Source: an uncultured Acidimicrobiaceae bacterium (lineage in GTDB: Bacteria; Actinomycetota; Acidimicrobiia; Spongiisociales; UBA5794). From it: 48,247 nucleotides of DNA. The position numbers and the translations under genes are program-made. Under the pieces are notes generated by a model. The model saw nothing but the letters and a program-made list of their open reading frames with translations. It was not told the DNA's origin and searched no databases. Each line of letters opens with the position of its first letter. Position 1 is the first letter of the stretch. This document shows positions 1 to 7,694 of the stretch, piece by piece. The stretch spans positions 1-48,247 of the forward strand of contig CAMYMC010000031.1 in assembly GCA_947259365.1 (NCBI GenBank). The letters are read 5' to 3'.

Positions 1-1006
1 AGCCCCCGATGTAGCTCATCTCCACCTTCGGCAGGTCGAGGGTCGCCTCGGACCGCGTCTCCGAGTAGCGGTCGTCACGGCGCTTCCACACCGAGGTGAC
101 GAACGACCGCAGCTCGGCGTCGTCGACGCCGGAGCGGAGCACGTCGCGCAGGTCGGCGCCCGACGTCGCGAAGAGACACGTGTAGAGCTTCCCCTCCGCT
201 GAGATCCTCGCTCGCGTGCAGTCACCGCAGAACGGCGCCGTGACCGATGAGATGACACCGATCTCGCCGCCGCCGTCGCGGTAGCGGAACCTCGTCGCCA
301 CCTCGCCCCGGTAACCCGGATCGACCGGCTCGAGCGGATACCTGGCGTGGATCGCCTTCACGATCTCGGCGGCCGGCACGACGTCGTCGAGGCGCCAGCC
401 GTTCGTGACACCGACGTCCATGAACTCGATGAATCGCATGATGTGCCCTGATCCGCGGAAGTGCTCGGCCATGGCCACGACACCGTCGTCGTTGACGCCA
501 CGCTTGACGACCATGTTCACTTTGATCGGCGTGAGGCCGGCCTCCGCCGCGGCATCGATCCCCTCGAGCACCGACGCCACCGGGTACCCCGCGTCGTTCA
601 TCGCCGCAAACGTCTCGTCGTCGAGCGAGTCGAGGCTGACGGTCACCCGGTCGAGGCCGGCGGCGGCGAGTGCCTCGGCCTTCCTCGCCAGCAGCGAGCC
701 GTTGGTGGTGAGGGTGACGTCCTCGACACCGGGGATCGAAGCGATCTCCCCGACGAGCGACTCGACGTCGCGCCTGAGGAGTGGCTCGCCGCCGGTGATC
801 CGCACCTTCGTCACCCCGACGTCGACGAAGACCCGCACCACCCGTGTGATCTCCTCGAACGTGAGGAGCAGGTCCCTCGCCAGGAACTCGTACTCCCGGT
901 TGAAGATGTGCCGGGGCATGCAGTACGTGCAGCGGAAGTTACAGCGGTCCGTGACCGAGATGCGGAGGTCGCGGACCGGTCGGGAACGAGTGTCGGCGAG
1001 CTGCAT
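1..1006 (-). CDS. moaA: GTP 3',8-cyclase MoaA
   Basis: Radical-SAM enzyme that rearranges GTP in the first step of molybdenum cofactor synthesis. The 335-residue reading begins [15 protein letters not shown] and carries the N-terminal SAM cluster motif CNFRCTYC near residues 22-29. A second 4Fe-4S motif, FCGDCTRAR followed about 13 residues later by YTCL, lies in the last third. It ends in KVEMSYIGG, matching the conserved MoaA C-terminal GG. Only the last two bases of the stop codon fall outside the window, so the protein is complete. No Shine-Dalgarno is visible, but a TAGCCT hexamer sits 6 bases upstream of the ATG, suggesting its own leaderless promoter although it follows the folate genes on the same strand. 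No other molybdopterin genes are visible. Confidence 0.96.
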   Translation of the reverse strand, partial: MQLADTRSRPVRDLRISVTDRCNFRCTYCMPRHIFNREYEFLARDLLLTFEEITRVVRVFVDVGVTKVRITGGEPLLRRDVESLVGEIASIPGVEDVTLTTNGSLLARKAEALAAAGLDRVTVSLDSLDDETFAAMNDAGYPVASVLEGIDAAAEAGLTPIKVNMVVKRGVNDDGVVAMAEHFRGSGHIMRFIEFMDVGVTNGWRLDDVVPAAEIVKAIHARYPLEPVDPGYRGEVATRFRYRDGGGEIGVISSVTAPFCGDCTRARISAEGKLYTCLFATSGADLRDVLRSGVDDAELRSFVTSVWKRRDDRYSETRSEATLDLPKVEMSYIGG

Positions 1007-1012
1007 CGACAC

Positions 1013-1018
1013 AGGCTA
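1013..1018 (-). promoter_or_regulatory. putative -10 element of moaA
   Basis: TAGCCT on the minus strand ends 6 bases before the moaA ATG, where there is no Shine-Dalgarno. This is consistent with a leaderless transcript. Confidence 0.4.
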
Positions 1019-1052
1019 CCCGGACCAAAACGGGGCCTTGCCGCTCCGCCGC

Positions 1053-2171
1053 TCAGCCGCGAACGAGCCCCAGGAGCTCCGTCCTGGTGCGGGCGTCGGC
1101 CTTGAACGTGCCGAGCATCGCGCTCGTGACCGTCGAGCTGTCCTGTTTCTGTACGCCACGCATCATCATGCAGAAGTGCCGTCCCTCGACGATGACGGCG
1201 ACGCCGTGCGGCTCGAGGATGTTCTGGACGGCTTCTGCGATCTGGTTGGTGAGCCGCTCCTGGACTTGGAGACGCCGCGAATAGAGGTCCACGATCCTCG
1301 CCAGCTTGGACAGCCCGATGATCCGCTCGTTCGGGAGGTAGGCGACCGCGGCCTTGCCGAAGAACGGAAGCATGTGGTGCTCGCACATGGAGTAGAACTC
1401 GATGTCCTTGACGAGCACCATCTCGTCGGCACCCTCGGCGTCGAAGATGGCGTTGTTGACGACGTCGTCGAGTGACGCCGAGTACCCCGACGTGAGGAAG
1501 TCGAATGCCTTGGCGACCCGCAGCGGCGTGCGCAGCAGGCCCTCCCGGTCGGGGTCCTCACCGATCTCCATGAGCTGCTGACGGACCAGCGACTCGAACC
1601 GGGGGGCGTAGACGTCCGCATGGTCGTCCCAGTCCGCCGGCCCCCGGGTGAGGTGCGGCGGCGCGAGCTGGATGGCGGTGACCGGCCGCACCACCGACGC
1701 GTCCATCGCGGCCACGATGTCGTACGCGGTCTCCCCCGTGACCGGGTGCACCCATTGCGGGGCCACGTCCGCGATCGGCACGGCGACGTGAGGCGCGCTC
1801 GCCGCTCCCGGGTCGGGGATCGACCATCCGTCGAACTCCTCGACGAGGTCGCCGTAGAAGACGAGGTCGAGGTCGATCGTGCGGGAGGCGTCGGGGTCTT
1901 CGGAGCGCTCCCTGCCCAGCGCCTCCTCGATGTCGCGCAGCTCGTCGCGAAGCTCCTTGGGCCCCAGCCTGGTGCACGCCACGACGGCGGCGTTGAAGAA
2001 CTCCGGTGCGTCCTCAGGGCCGCCCACCGCGGCCGACTCGAAGAAGCGGCTGACCTCCGTCACCTCGATGCCGCGATGGCGGCGGAGAAGCCGGATCGCC
2101 TCGGGCAGGTGGCGCTCGCGCTCGATGTTCGATCCGAGTGCGATGACGACGTCGACGTGGCCGTTGCTCAT
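1053..2171 (-). CDS. FolK-FolE fusion: HPPK and GTP cyclohydrolase I
   Basis: Predicted bifunctional folate enzyme of 372 residues. Residues about 5-150 are 6-hydroxymethyldihydropterin pyrophosphokinase: the start motif [14 protein letters not shown], and [11 protein letters not shown] with the magnesium-binding aspartates. Residues about 185-372 are type I GTP cyclohydrolase: the zinc motif [33 protein letters not shown], and [14 protein letters not shown] supplying the second Cys. The pair covers the first pathway step (GTP to dihydroneopterin triphosphate) and a later one (pterin pyrophosphorylation), skipping FolB, which is the adjacent gene. I chose the ATG at 2171, one base after the folB stop, over a TTG 12 codons upstream that would overlap folB. 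The order of domains, kinase first, is unusual. Both active sites look intact. Confidence 0.93.
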   Translation of the reverse strand: MSNGHVDVVIALGSNIERERHLPEAIRLLRRHRGIEVTEVSRFFESAAVGGPEDAPEFFNAAVVACTRLGPKELRDELRDIEEALGRERSEDPDASRTIDLDLVFYGDLVEEFDGWSIPDPGAASAPHVAVPIADVAPQWVHPVTGETAYDIVAAMDASVVRPVTAIQLAPPHLTRGPADWDDHADVYAPRFESLVRQQLMEIGEDPDREGLLRTPLRVAKAFDFLTSGYSASLDDVVNNAIFDAEGADEMVLVKDIEFYSMCEHHMLPFFGKAAVAYLPNERIIGLSKLARIVDLYSRRLQVQERLTNQIAEAVQNILEPHGVAVIVEGRHFCMMMRGVQKQDSSTVTSAMLGTFKADARTRTELLGLVRG

Positions 2172-2172
2172 C

Positions 2173-2568
2173 TCAGGAGTCACTTCGTTCGGGGTCCGAA
2201 CCTTCAACGCGCGAACGGCGGATCGTGATTCCCACAGATCGGGCGTGACGGAGAGCGCCGGGTTTCTCGACGGTCAACTCCACCTCTCGCACCTTCGGCT
2301 CGGTATCCAGGCAGACCTCCGCCAGCTCCTCGGCGAGGCGCTCCACGAGCCGGGGCGAACCCTCCTGGATGTGGCGGATCATCGCCTTCGTGATGGTGCG
2401 GTAGTTCACTGCGTCGTCGATGGCATCGGACGCCGCCGCCGGACGCGTATCGACCCACAGGGTCGCGTTCACGAGGATCTGCTGCGGCGTCACCCGCTCG
2501 TCCGGCTTGATGCCGACGATGCCGGTGACGGCGAGGTCGCGAATGGAGATGCGGTCGAGCGCTGTCAT
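2173..2568 (-). CDS. folB: Dihydroneopterin aldolase FolB
   Basis: Converts dihydroneopterin to hydroxymethyldihydropterin and glycolaldehyde, producing the substrate of the kinase domain in the next gene. The 131-residue protein has the family's usual length. It shows [14 protein letters not shown], with the catalytic-region Glu, [23 protein letters not shown], and [15 protein letters not shown] with the conserved Lys. One base separates it from the downstream folK-folE gene, so the two are almost certainly cotranscribed. TAGCCT lies 8 bases before the ATG with no Shine-Dalgarno, suggesting a leaderless start. Confidence 0.93.
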   Translation of the reverse strand: MTALDRISIRDLAVTGIVGIKPDERVTPQQILVNATLWVDTRPAAASDAIDDAVNYRTITKAMIRHIQEGSPRLVERLAEELAEVCLDTEPKVREVELTVEKPGALRHARSVGITIRRSRVEGSDPERSDS

Positions 2569-2576
2569 GGACCGCG

Positions 2577-2582
2577 AGGCTA
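2577..2582 (-). promoter_or_regulatory. putative -10 element of folB
   Basis: TAGCCT on the minus strand, 8 bases before the folB ATG, with no Shine-Dalgarno between. Confidence 0.35.
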
Positions 2583-2619
2583 GGCACGACCTCGCGTCTA
2601 CTCCCCGCCGGCCGGCTCG

Positions 2620-3351
2620 TCAGGCGAGGTGGGCGCCGCCGTCGATCCGCACGATCTCGCCGGTGACGAAGTCGTTCTCGACGAGGGCCATCGCGGCAGC
2701 GGCCACCGGGTCGGTCCCCCCGACCCGCTGGAGCGGTATCCCGGCGGCGAGACGCTCCGCGTACGCCTCGTCCTCGCCTGGTGGCGGCAGGATGACGCCG
2801 AGGGCCACGGCGTTGACCCGGATGCGGGGGGCCAGGGCGACCGCGGCGGCCCTCGTGAACGCGTCGACGCCGCCCTTGGCCACGATGTAGCTGAAGTGGC
2901 GCCGGTAGGGCCGCGCCGTCCGCATATCGGTGACGTTGAGGACCGCGCCGTCGTCGCCGGGGGGGAGCGCGGCAGCGAAGGCCTGGGTGAGGAACACGGC
3001 GCTCGCCAGCGTCAGCTCCATCGCGTGCCGCCACTGCTCGATCGTGACGTCGGCGAGAGTGTCCTCCGGGAACCCGGACGCGCTGTTGACGAGGATCGAG
3101 ACCGGCCCGAGTGCGGCCGTGGCCGCTTCGATGAGGCCCGGACCCTCGGCCGGATCACTCAGGTTGGCGGCCCCGGTGGTTGCGGAGACACCGAGGGCGC
3201 GGGCGTCACTCGCCGTCGCCTCGGCGGGACCCGACGAGGAGTTGTAATGGATGTAGACGTCGGCGCCGCGCCCGGCGAGGGCGAGCGTCAACGCCCTCCC
3301 CACCCGGTGGGCGCCGCCGGTGACGAGCGCAGTCCGACCCGCGATCTCCAT
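2620..3351 (-). CDS. SDR oxidoreductase, pteridine reductase (FolM/PTR1)-like
   Basis: Classical short-chain dehydrogenase of 243 residues. The NAD(P)-binding glycine motif TGGAHRVGRAL is at residues about 11-21 and resembles the TG-AHR-GRA form of pteridine reductases. NSASGF follows, then the catalytic YIVAK (YxxxK), then RVNAVALGVILPP. The C-terminal DFVTGEIVRIDGG is typical of SDRs. In FolM and PTR1 the enzyme reduces dihydrobiopterin or dihydrofolate with NADPH. The adjacent folB and folK-folE genes support a pterin substrate, but a generic SDR role is not excluded. The ATG at 3351 opens directly into the Rossmann fold; a longer upstream frame is low-complexity. TAGGGT lies 7 bases before it. 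Confidence 0.8.
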   Translation of the reverse strand: MEIAGRTALVTGGAHRVGRALTLALAGRGADVYIHYNSSSGPAEATASDARALGVSATTGAANLSDPAEGPGLIEAATAALGPVSILVNSASGFPEDTLADVTIEQWRHAMELTLASAVFLTQAFAAALPPGDDGAVLNVTDMRTARPYRRHFSYIVAKGGVDAFTRAAAVALAPRIRVNAVALGVILPPPGEDEAYAERLAAGIPLQRVGGTDPVAAAAMALVENDFVTGEIVRIDGGAHLA

Positions 3352-3358
3352 GGCCGCC

Positions 3359-3364
3359 ACCCTA
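3359..3364 (-). promoter_or_regulatory. putative -10 element of the SDR gene
   Basis: TAGGGT on the minus strand, 7 bases before the chosen ATG. It supports that start and a leaderless transcript. Confidence 0.3.
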
Positions 3365-3441
3365 TCGCCCCCCGGGCCTGGAGGTGCTCGACGCGCCCCG
3401 GACGCCGGCGACCGAAGGCCCACGTTTCCGGGGGCCACAGC

Positions 3442-3447
3442 TATCTT
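3442..3447 (+). promoter_or_regulatory. putative -10 element of membrane-anchored hypothetical
   Basis: TATCTT ends 6 bases before the GTG start, with no Shine-Dalgarno. Confidence 0.4.
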
Positions 3448-3453
3448 TGCGGT

Positions 3454-4035
3454 GTGAGTCGCGCCGATCCCAAGCCCGGCCGCTGGATCCTGCCACTCGT
3501 CGTGGCCGGCATCATCGGCTTCACCTACACGTTCGTCAACGCGCTCCCCGCCGCCGAAGTCCCGTCGGCGACCACGGCGACGACGGCGACCTCGGCACCG
3601 ACCTCGACGAGCACGACGACGTCTTCGACAACGACCACCACCCTTTCACCGGCGGTCGCGACATTCCGTGGTGCGGTCTCCGCGTTCGACACGCGCGCCT
3701 CCGACCTGGTGGCGACGGCCCAGCAGGTCAACGACGACTGGGATGCACGCACGATCGGCTTCTCGGACATCCGCGAGGGCCTCACGACCCTGCGCGGGGA
3801 CACCGACGCCCTCGTCGCGGATCTGGGGGCGGCGGAGGTGCCCGAAGGCTCTGCAGAGACGTGGGCCGACGTCGTCACGGCCGCCGAGGCGATGGCCACA
3901 GCCGCCGACAACATGTTCGACGGGCTGGTGAACACCGAGGGCGCGGAGAAACGACTCAACTCCCTCGAGGAGTACAAGGCCGCCCAGGCGTCGCTGCGCC
4001 AGGCACTGAGCGCGGCGGCGGACGCGGCGACCTGA
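3454..4035 (+). CDS. Membrane-anchored hypothetical with Ser/Thr linker
   Basis: Not recognised as a named family. The 193-residue product begins with a short basic cytoplasmic segment (SRADPKPGR). One hydrophobic helix follows at about residues 12-30, then a Thr/Ser/Ala-rich linker to about residue 65. The remainder is mostly alpha-helical, Ala- and Glu-rich, and predicted to lie outside the membrane. No enzymatic motif is visible. The GTG start is chosen because the basic-plus-hydrophobic anchor begins there and a TATCTT hexamer lies just upstream; longer in-frame readings run antisense through the SDR gene. It converges with the type II glutamine synthetase gene, leaving 27 bases between stops. 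Confidence 0.7.
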   Translation: MSRADPKPGRWILPLVVAGIIGFTYTFVNALPAAEVPSATTATTATSAPTSTSTTTSSTTTTTLSPAVATFRGAVSAFDTRASDLVATAQQVNDDWDARTIGFSDIREGLTTLRGDTDALVADLGAAEVPEGSAETWADVVTAAEAMATAADNMFDGLVNTEGAEKRLNSLEEYKAAQASLRQALSAAADAAT

Positions 4036-4062
4036 CCCAAGCCCCGCGAAGCCCCCCGGCGT

Positions 4063-5070
4063 CTACGCCCCCTCTTCGAGATAGGCGCACACCGTCTCGG
4101 TGATCATGCGGGTGACGACGTACGGGTCCATGTTGGCGTTGGGCCTGCGGTCCTCGACGTAGCCCTTGCCCTCTTTCGCCACCTGCCACGGGATCCGCAC
4201 GGATGCGCCCCGGTCGGAGACGCCGTAGTGGAACTCCGTCCACGGAGCCGTCTCGTGGAGGCCGGTGAGCCGCAGCTCGATGCCGGCGCCGTAGTTCTCG
4301 ATGTGCTCGTCGTGCTTCTTGCCGAGCGCCTCGCATGCTGCGATCACGGCGTCGTAGCTCCGACGCATCTCGGCGGTCGAGAAGTTCGTGTGGGCTCCAG
4401 CGCCGTTCCAGTCGCCCTGGACGGGCTTGGGGTGGAGATGGGCCGAGATGTCGTGATCCTCGGCGATGCGATACAGCAGCCACCGCGCCATCCACAGCTC
4501 GTCGGCGACCTCGACCGGCCCGAGGGGGCCGATCTGGAACTCCCACTGGCCGATCATGACCTCGGCGTTCGTCCCCGAGATGGCGATGCCGGCTTCCATG
4601 CACGCCCTCGTGTGCGTCTCGACGACATCGCGGCCCCAGATCTCGTCGGCGCCGACGCCGCAGTAGTAGCCCCCTTGCGGAGCGGGGAAGCCGCCCACCG
4701 GCCAGCCGTGAGGCCGCCCGTCCTTGAAGAACGTGTACTCCTGCTCGACGCCGAACCAGGGATCGTGCCCCGAGTACTTCTCCGCGATCTCGACACAGGC
4801 GGCCCGGGTGTTGGACTCGTGCGGCGTGAGGTCGACGTTGAGCACCTCAGCCATGACGAGGACGTCGTCACCACCGCGGATCGGGTCCGGCTTGACCCTG
4901 ACCGGCCGCAGGACACAGTCGCTCGACTCGCCGGGGGCCTGCTCGGTACTCGAGCCGTCGAAACCCCACAGAGGCGGCTCCGCACCGTCAGGAACGATCT
5001 TCGTCTTCGACCGCACCTTGGCGGTGGGCTTCTGCCCGTCGATCCAGATGTACTCCGCTCGATACGGCAT
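4063..5070 (-). CDS. glnII: Glutamine synthetase type II (eukaryotic-like)
   Basis: Cytosolic enzyme making glutamine from glutamate, ammonia and ATP. At 335 residues it has the short GSII length (type I is about 440-470). Diagnostic motifs are LWGFDGSSTEQA near residue 34, GGYYCGVG, IGQWEFQIGP, GDWNGAGAHTNFST and IELRLTGLHETAPW. GSII in Actinobacteria and rhizobia is not regulated by adenylylation and is usually induced under nitrogen limitation. The ATG at 5070 is preceded by GGAGGAGGCGACG, a strong Shine-Dalgarno; the frame extends further upstream without family similarity. The gene diverges from a type I glutamine synthetase, with a GlnR-like four-box site between them. Confidence 0.95.
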   Translation of the reverse strand: MPYRAEYIWIDGQKPTAKVRSKTKIVPDGAEPPLWGFDGSSTEQAPGESSDCVLRPVRVKPDPIRGGDDVLVMAEVLNVDLTPHESNTRAACVEIAEKYSGHDPWFGVEQEYTFFKDGRPHGWPVGGFPAPQGGYYCGVGADEIWGRDVVETHTRACMEAGIAISGTNAEVMIGQWEFQIGPLGPVEVADELWMARWLLYRIAEDHDISAHLHPKPVQGDWNGAGAHTNFSTAEMRRSYDAVIAACEALGKKHDEHIENYGAGIELRLTGLHETAPWTEFHYGVSDRGASVRIPWQVAKEGKGYVEDRRPNANMDPYVVTRMITETVCAYLEEGA

Positions 5071-5150
5071 CGTCGCCTCCTCCAATCGGCCGCCTCGCCC
5101 GGGCGCGGGCGATTGGTCATGTCGTTCTCCCAAAACGATCTCAGACCCCG

Positions 5151-5188
5151 GTTTCCGGCGGGTTGCCGGAATATGAACGCTCTGTTTC
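5151..5188. promoter_or_regulatory. putative GlnR-type operator between two glutamine synthetases
   Basis: Four pentamers with exact 11-base spacing read, on the plus strand, GTTTC at 5151, GTTGC at 5162, ATGAA at 5173 and GTTTC at 5184, each separated by 6 bases. On the minus strand the outer boxes read GAAAC. This matches the layout of actinobacterial GlnR sites (alternating GTnAC and GAAAC-like half-sites with 6-base spacers), although the inner boxes are imperfect. The site is about 80 bases from the GSII start and 70 from the GSI start, and a GlnR-like regulator follows the GSI gene. Confidence 0.5.
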
Positions 5189-5227
5189 GGATGCGGTCGC
5201 GAGCTGTTCAGGATTCGCGCCCTGGCG

Positions 5228-5233
5228 TACGAT
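5228..5233 (+). promoter_or_regulatory. possible -10 element of type I glutamine synthetase gene
   Basis: TACGAT lies 17 bases downstream of a weak TGTTCA at 5205-5210. The four-box operator ends just upstream, which would suit an activator site. Confidence 0.3.
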
Positions 5234-5258
5234 GAATGACCCTGGAGGAGCAGCAAGT

Positions 5259-6560
5259 ATGAACAAGCAGCAGCACTACGTCCTGCGCACAGTCGAAGAG
5301 CGCGGCATCCGGTTCATCAGGCTGTGGTTCACGGACATCCTCGGCTTTCTGAAGTCGTTCGCGATCACACCTGCGGAGCTCGAGACGGCGTTCGAGGAGG
5401 GCATGCAATTCGACGGCTCAGCCATCGACGGGTTCTCCCGCGACCGGGAGGCCGACATGGTCGCCCAGCCGGACCCCACGACGTTCCAGATCTTGCCCTG
5501 GCGGCCGGGCGACGCCGGCGTGGCGAGGATGTTCTGCGACATCCTCACCCCCGACGGGAAGCACTTCGAAGGCGACCCCCGGTGGGTGCTGCGCCGCAAC
5601 CTCGAGCGGGCTCACGCCCTCGGGTTCAGCTTCTACGTCGGGCCCGAGGTCGAGTACTTCTACTTCGAGGACTCGGGCCCCGAGCCGAAGGTCCTCGACC
5701 GCGGCGGCTACTTCGACCTGACCCCGCTCGACGTCGCTCAGGAGTACCGGCGGGACACGATCGTCAGCCTGGAACGGCTCGGGATCCCGGTCGAGTCGTC
5801 CCACCACGAGGTCTCTCCCAGCCAACACGAGCTGGCGCTGCGGCACACCGACGCGCTGACGATGGCCGACAACCTCATCACGACCCGGCTCGCCGTCAAA
5901 GAGGTCGCGATGGAGCACGGCATCTACGCCACGTTCATGCCGAAACCGCTCGAGGGATACGACGGCAGCGGGCTCCATCTCCACCTCTCGCTCTTTCAGA
6001 ACGACGAGAACGTGTTTTCCGAGGAGACCGACGAATTCGGGCTCTCCAAGCTCGCGTATGGCTTCATCGCCGGGCTCCTGAGGCACGGCCGGGAGATCAC
6101 CGCCGTCACCAACCAGTGGGTGAACAGCTACAAGCGCCTCGTGACCGGGTTCGATGCTCCGGTCTACGAGGTCTGGGGAGTGCGCGACCAGTCTGCGGTG
6201 GTACGGGTCCCTACGGCGAAGCGAGGGAAGACGGCGTCGACGCGGATCGAGTACCGGGCTCCCGACCCGGCCTGTAACCCGTACCTCGCCTTCTCCGTCA
6301 TCCTCGCCGCGGGGCTCGCAGGGATCGAGTCGAACTACTCGATGCCGGAGCGGGTCGACGACGGCTCCCGGGCAGGGCTCCATCGCCTCCCCGCCAGCCT
6401 CGCCGAGGGCCTCGAGGCCATGGCGGAGTCCGATCTCGTTCGCTCCGCACTCGGCGAGCACGTCTTCGAGTGGTTCCTCCGCAACAAGCGGCAGGAATGG
6501 GAGCGCTACGAGCACCACGTCTCCCGCTACGAGCTCGACAGCTACCTGCCGGTGCTGTGA
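5259..6560 (+). CDS. Glutamine synthetase type I (GSI-alpha-like)
   Basis: ATP-dependent glutamate-ammonia ligase family protein of 433 residues. Motifs include FTDILGFLKSFAI, MQFDGSAIDGF, the metal and glutamate-binding VGPEVEYFYF, GSGLHLHLSLF, TNQWVNSYKRLV and IEYRAPDPACNPYLAF. I see no adenylylation loop of the NLYDLP type near residue 390, which fits the unregulated GSI-alpha group. Some actinobacterial paralogues of this shape use other amines, so the substrate is not proven. The ATG at 5259 follows a clear GGAGGAG. The next gene, a GlnR-like regulator, starts within the stop codon, giving a two-gene unit. A type II synthetase diverges upstream, so the locus carries two different enzymes for the same reaction. 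Confidence 0.9.
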   Translation: MNKQQHYVLRTVEERGIRFIRLWFTDILGFLKSFAITPAELETAFEEGMQFDGSAIDGFSRDREADMVAQPDPTTFQILPWRPGDAGVARMFCDILTPDGKHFEGDPRWVLRRNLERAHALGFSFYVGPEVEYFYFEDSGPEPKVLDRGGYFDLTPLDVAQEYRRDTIVSLERLGIPVESSHHEVSPSQHELALRHTDALTMADNLITTRLAVKEVAMEHGIYATFMPKPLEGYDGSGLHLHLSLFQNDENVFSEETDEFGLSKLAYGFIAGLLRHGREITAVTNQWVNSYKRLVTGFDAPVYEVWGVRDQSAVVRVPTAKRGKTASTRIEYRAPDPACNPYLAFSVILAAGLAGIESNYSMPERVDDGSRAGLHRLPASLAEGLEAMAESDLVRSALGEHVFEWFLRNKRQEWERYEHHVSRYELDSYLPVL

Positions 6561-7210
6561 TGTACGTCTGCGTCTTCCCGCCGGTGCCATCGCCCGCCCT
6601 CGTGTCCGCCCTCATCGAGACGGGCTATCAACCCGTTCCGTTCGACGACGTCGCCACCCTCGACGAGCGGACCCCTGAAGGAGGGTGGGCCGCTGCCGTC
6701 GTCGAGGTCGTCGAAGATCTCGGCCGGGGACTCGCCGTCGCCGCCAAAGTCACCGCGGAGGCCGGACTGCAGGTGCTCGTCGTCACCGACAGGACCCTCA
6801 CTGCACAACTCGCCGAGGAGACGGGTTTCGCCGACTTCATCCTCTCGCCGATCGACCGCACGGAGCTGCGGGTGCGGCTCGGCAGACTTACGGGGACGCC
6901 CGCCGACGTCGACGGCGGCGAGGTGATCCGCTACCGCGACCTCGAGCTCAACACGGCGACCTATCAGGCAACGGTCGGCGGTGAGCCCCGGGACCTCACC
7001 TACATGGAGTACGAGCTGCTCCGCTTCTTCGTCGAGAACCGTGCCAGGGTGTGGTCCCGGGAGCAGATCCTCTCCCGGGTGTGGGGTTACGACTACTTCG
7101 GCGGCTCCCGCACCGTCGACGTCCACGTTCGCCGACTCCGGGCCAAGCTCGGCGAGGAGCGCAGCTCCTGGATCACGACGGTGCGCAGCGTCGGCTACCG
7201 CTTCGGCTGA
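6560..7210 (+). CDS. GlnR-like orphan OmpR-family regulator
   Basis: Winged-helix regulator of 216 residues. The N-terminal half (about 1-115) is a degenerate receiver: the third strand reads AAAVVEVVEDL, with no phospho-acceptor Asp in the normal hydrophobic setting and no obvious acidic pocket. The C-terminal half (about 120-216) is an OmpR DNA-binding domain. Its segment WGYDYFGGSRTVDVHVRRL and the ending TTVRSVGYRFG match what I recall of Streptomyces GlnR. GlnR is also an orphan with an atypical receiver, and it controls nitrogen genes. The ATG overlaps the glutamine synthetase stop by one base (TGATG), so the two are translationally coupled. A GlnR-like operator lies upstream of the unit. 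RegX3 or another OmpR member is the main alternative. Confidence 0.8.
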   Translation: MYVCVFPPVPSPALVSALIETGYQPVPFDDVATLDERTPEGGWAAAVVEVVEDLGRGLAVAAKVTAEAGLQVLVVTDRTLTAQLAEETGFADFILSPIDRTELRVRLGRLTGTPADVDGGEVIRYRDLELNTATYQATVGGEPRDLTYMEYELLRFFVENRARVWSREQILSRVWGYDYFGGSRTVDVHVRRLRAKLGEERSSWITTVRSVGYRFG

Positions 7211-7617
7211 TCCGCCTCAGCCGGGATCACGGCGACGACGTCGATCTCGTAGACCATGTCGGGCCTGGCGAGCCGGGCGACCCCGAGCAACGTGCTCGGC
7301 GGCTTCGGCGGAGGCCACAGCCGGGCCACCGCCTCCTGGAGGGCGGCCCGCTTGTCGGCATCCAGGTCCACGACGTAGTGCGTGATCTTCGTGACGTGGC
7401 TCGGCGCGGCGCCGGCTGCGGAGAGGGCGCGGCGGACGTTGGCGAGCGCCTCCTCCACCTGGTCCGCGAACACCGCCGAGACAGCGCTCCCATCCTCCGC
7501 GGCGCCGTACTGGCCCGCCAGGTAGACGGTCCGGCCCGGTGGCGCGACGGCGACGTGGGTGTAGATGCGGGATGGGTCGTGCATGTCCTCCGGGTTGATG
7601 AACACCGTCTCGGCCAT
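7195..7617 (-). CDS. RidA/YjgF-family protein, non-canonical
   Basis: Small trimeric-type Rid protein of 140 residues. Family features are TVYLAGQYG near residue 30, FADQVEEALANVRRAL, and the C-terminal strand MVYEIDVVAVIP. In canonical RidA an Arg (Arg105 type) precedes the S-x-V-x-V-A strand and is needed to deaminate reactive imines. Here the corresponding segment is PPSTLLGVARL, with Ser or Pro in that place, so imine deaminase activity is doubtful. A GGGAGG Shine-Dalgarno precedes the ATG. The 3' end overlaps the GlnR-like gene by 16 bases in convergent orientation. It sits next to the proposed hydroxylysine genes, whose product cyclises to an imine, but a link is speculative. Confidence 0.85.
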   Translation of the reverse strand: MAETVFINPEDMHDPSRIYTHVAVAPPGRTVYLAGQYGAAEDGSAVSAVFADQVEEALANVRRALSAAGAAPSHVTKITHYVVDLDADKRAALQEAVARLWPPPKPPSTLLGVARLARPDMVYEIDVVAVIPAEADQPKR

Positions 7618-7682
7618 GTGCCTCGCCCTCCCGCTCGCTGTGGCGAATGTACCGCCCTCGCCGCCCTCGAGAGCGGCATCGC

Positions 7683-7688
7683 TAACGT
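7683..7688 (+). promoter_or_regulatory. putative -10 element of the MBL-fold/hydroxylysine unit
   Basis: TAACGT ends 6 bases before the ATG at 7695. This favours that ATG over the GTG three bases earlier. Confidence 0.35.
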
Positions 7689-7694
7689 CGGGTG

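Noticed and set aside
2171..2207. Upstream TTG start for the folK-folE fusion
   Set aside because: It would overlap folB by 35 bases and adds no conserved residues; the ATG one base after the folB stop opens directly into VVIALGSN.
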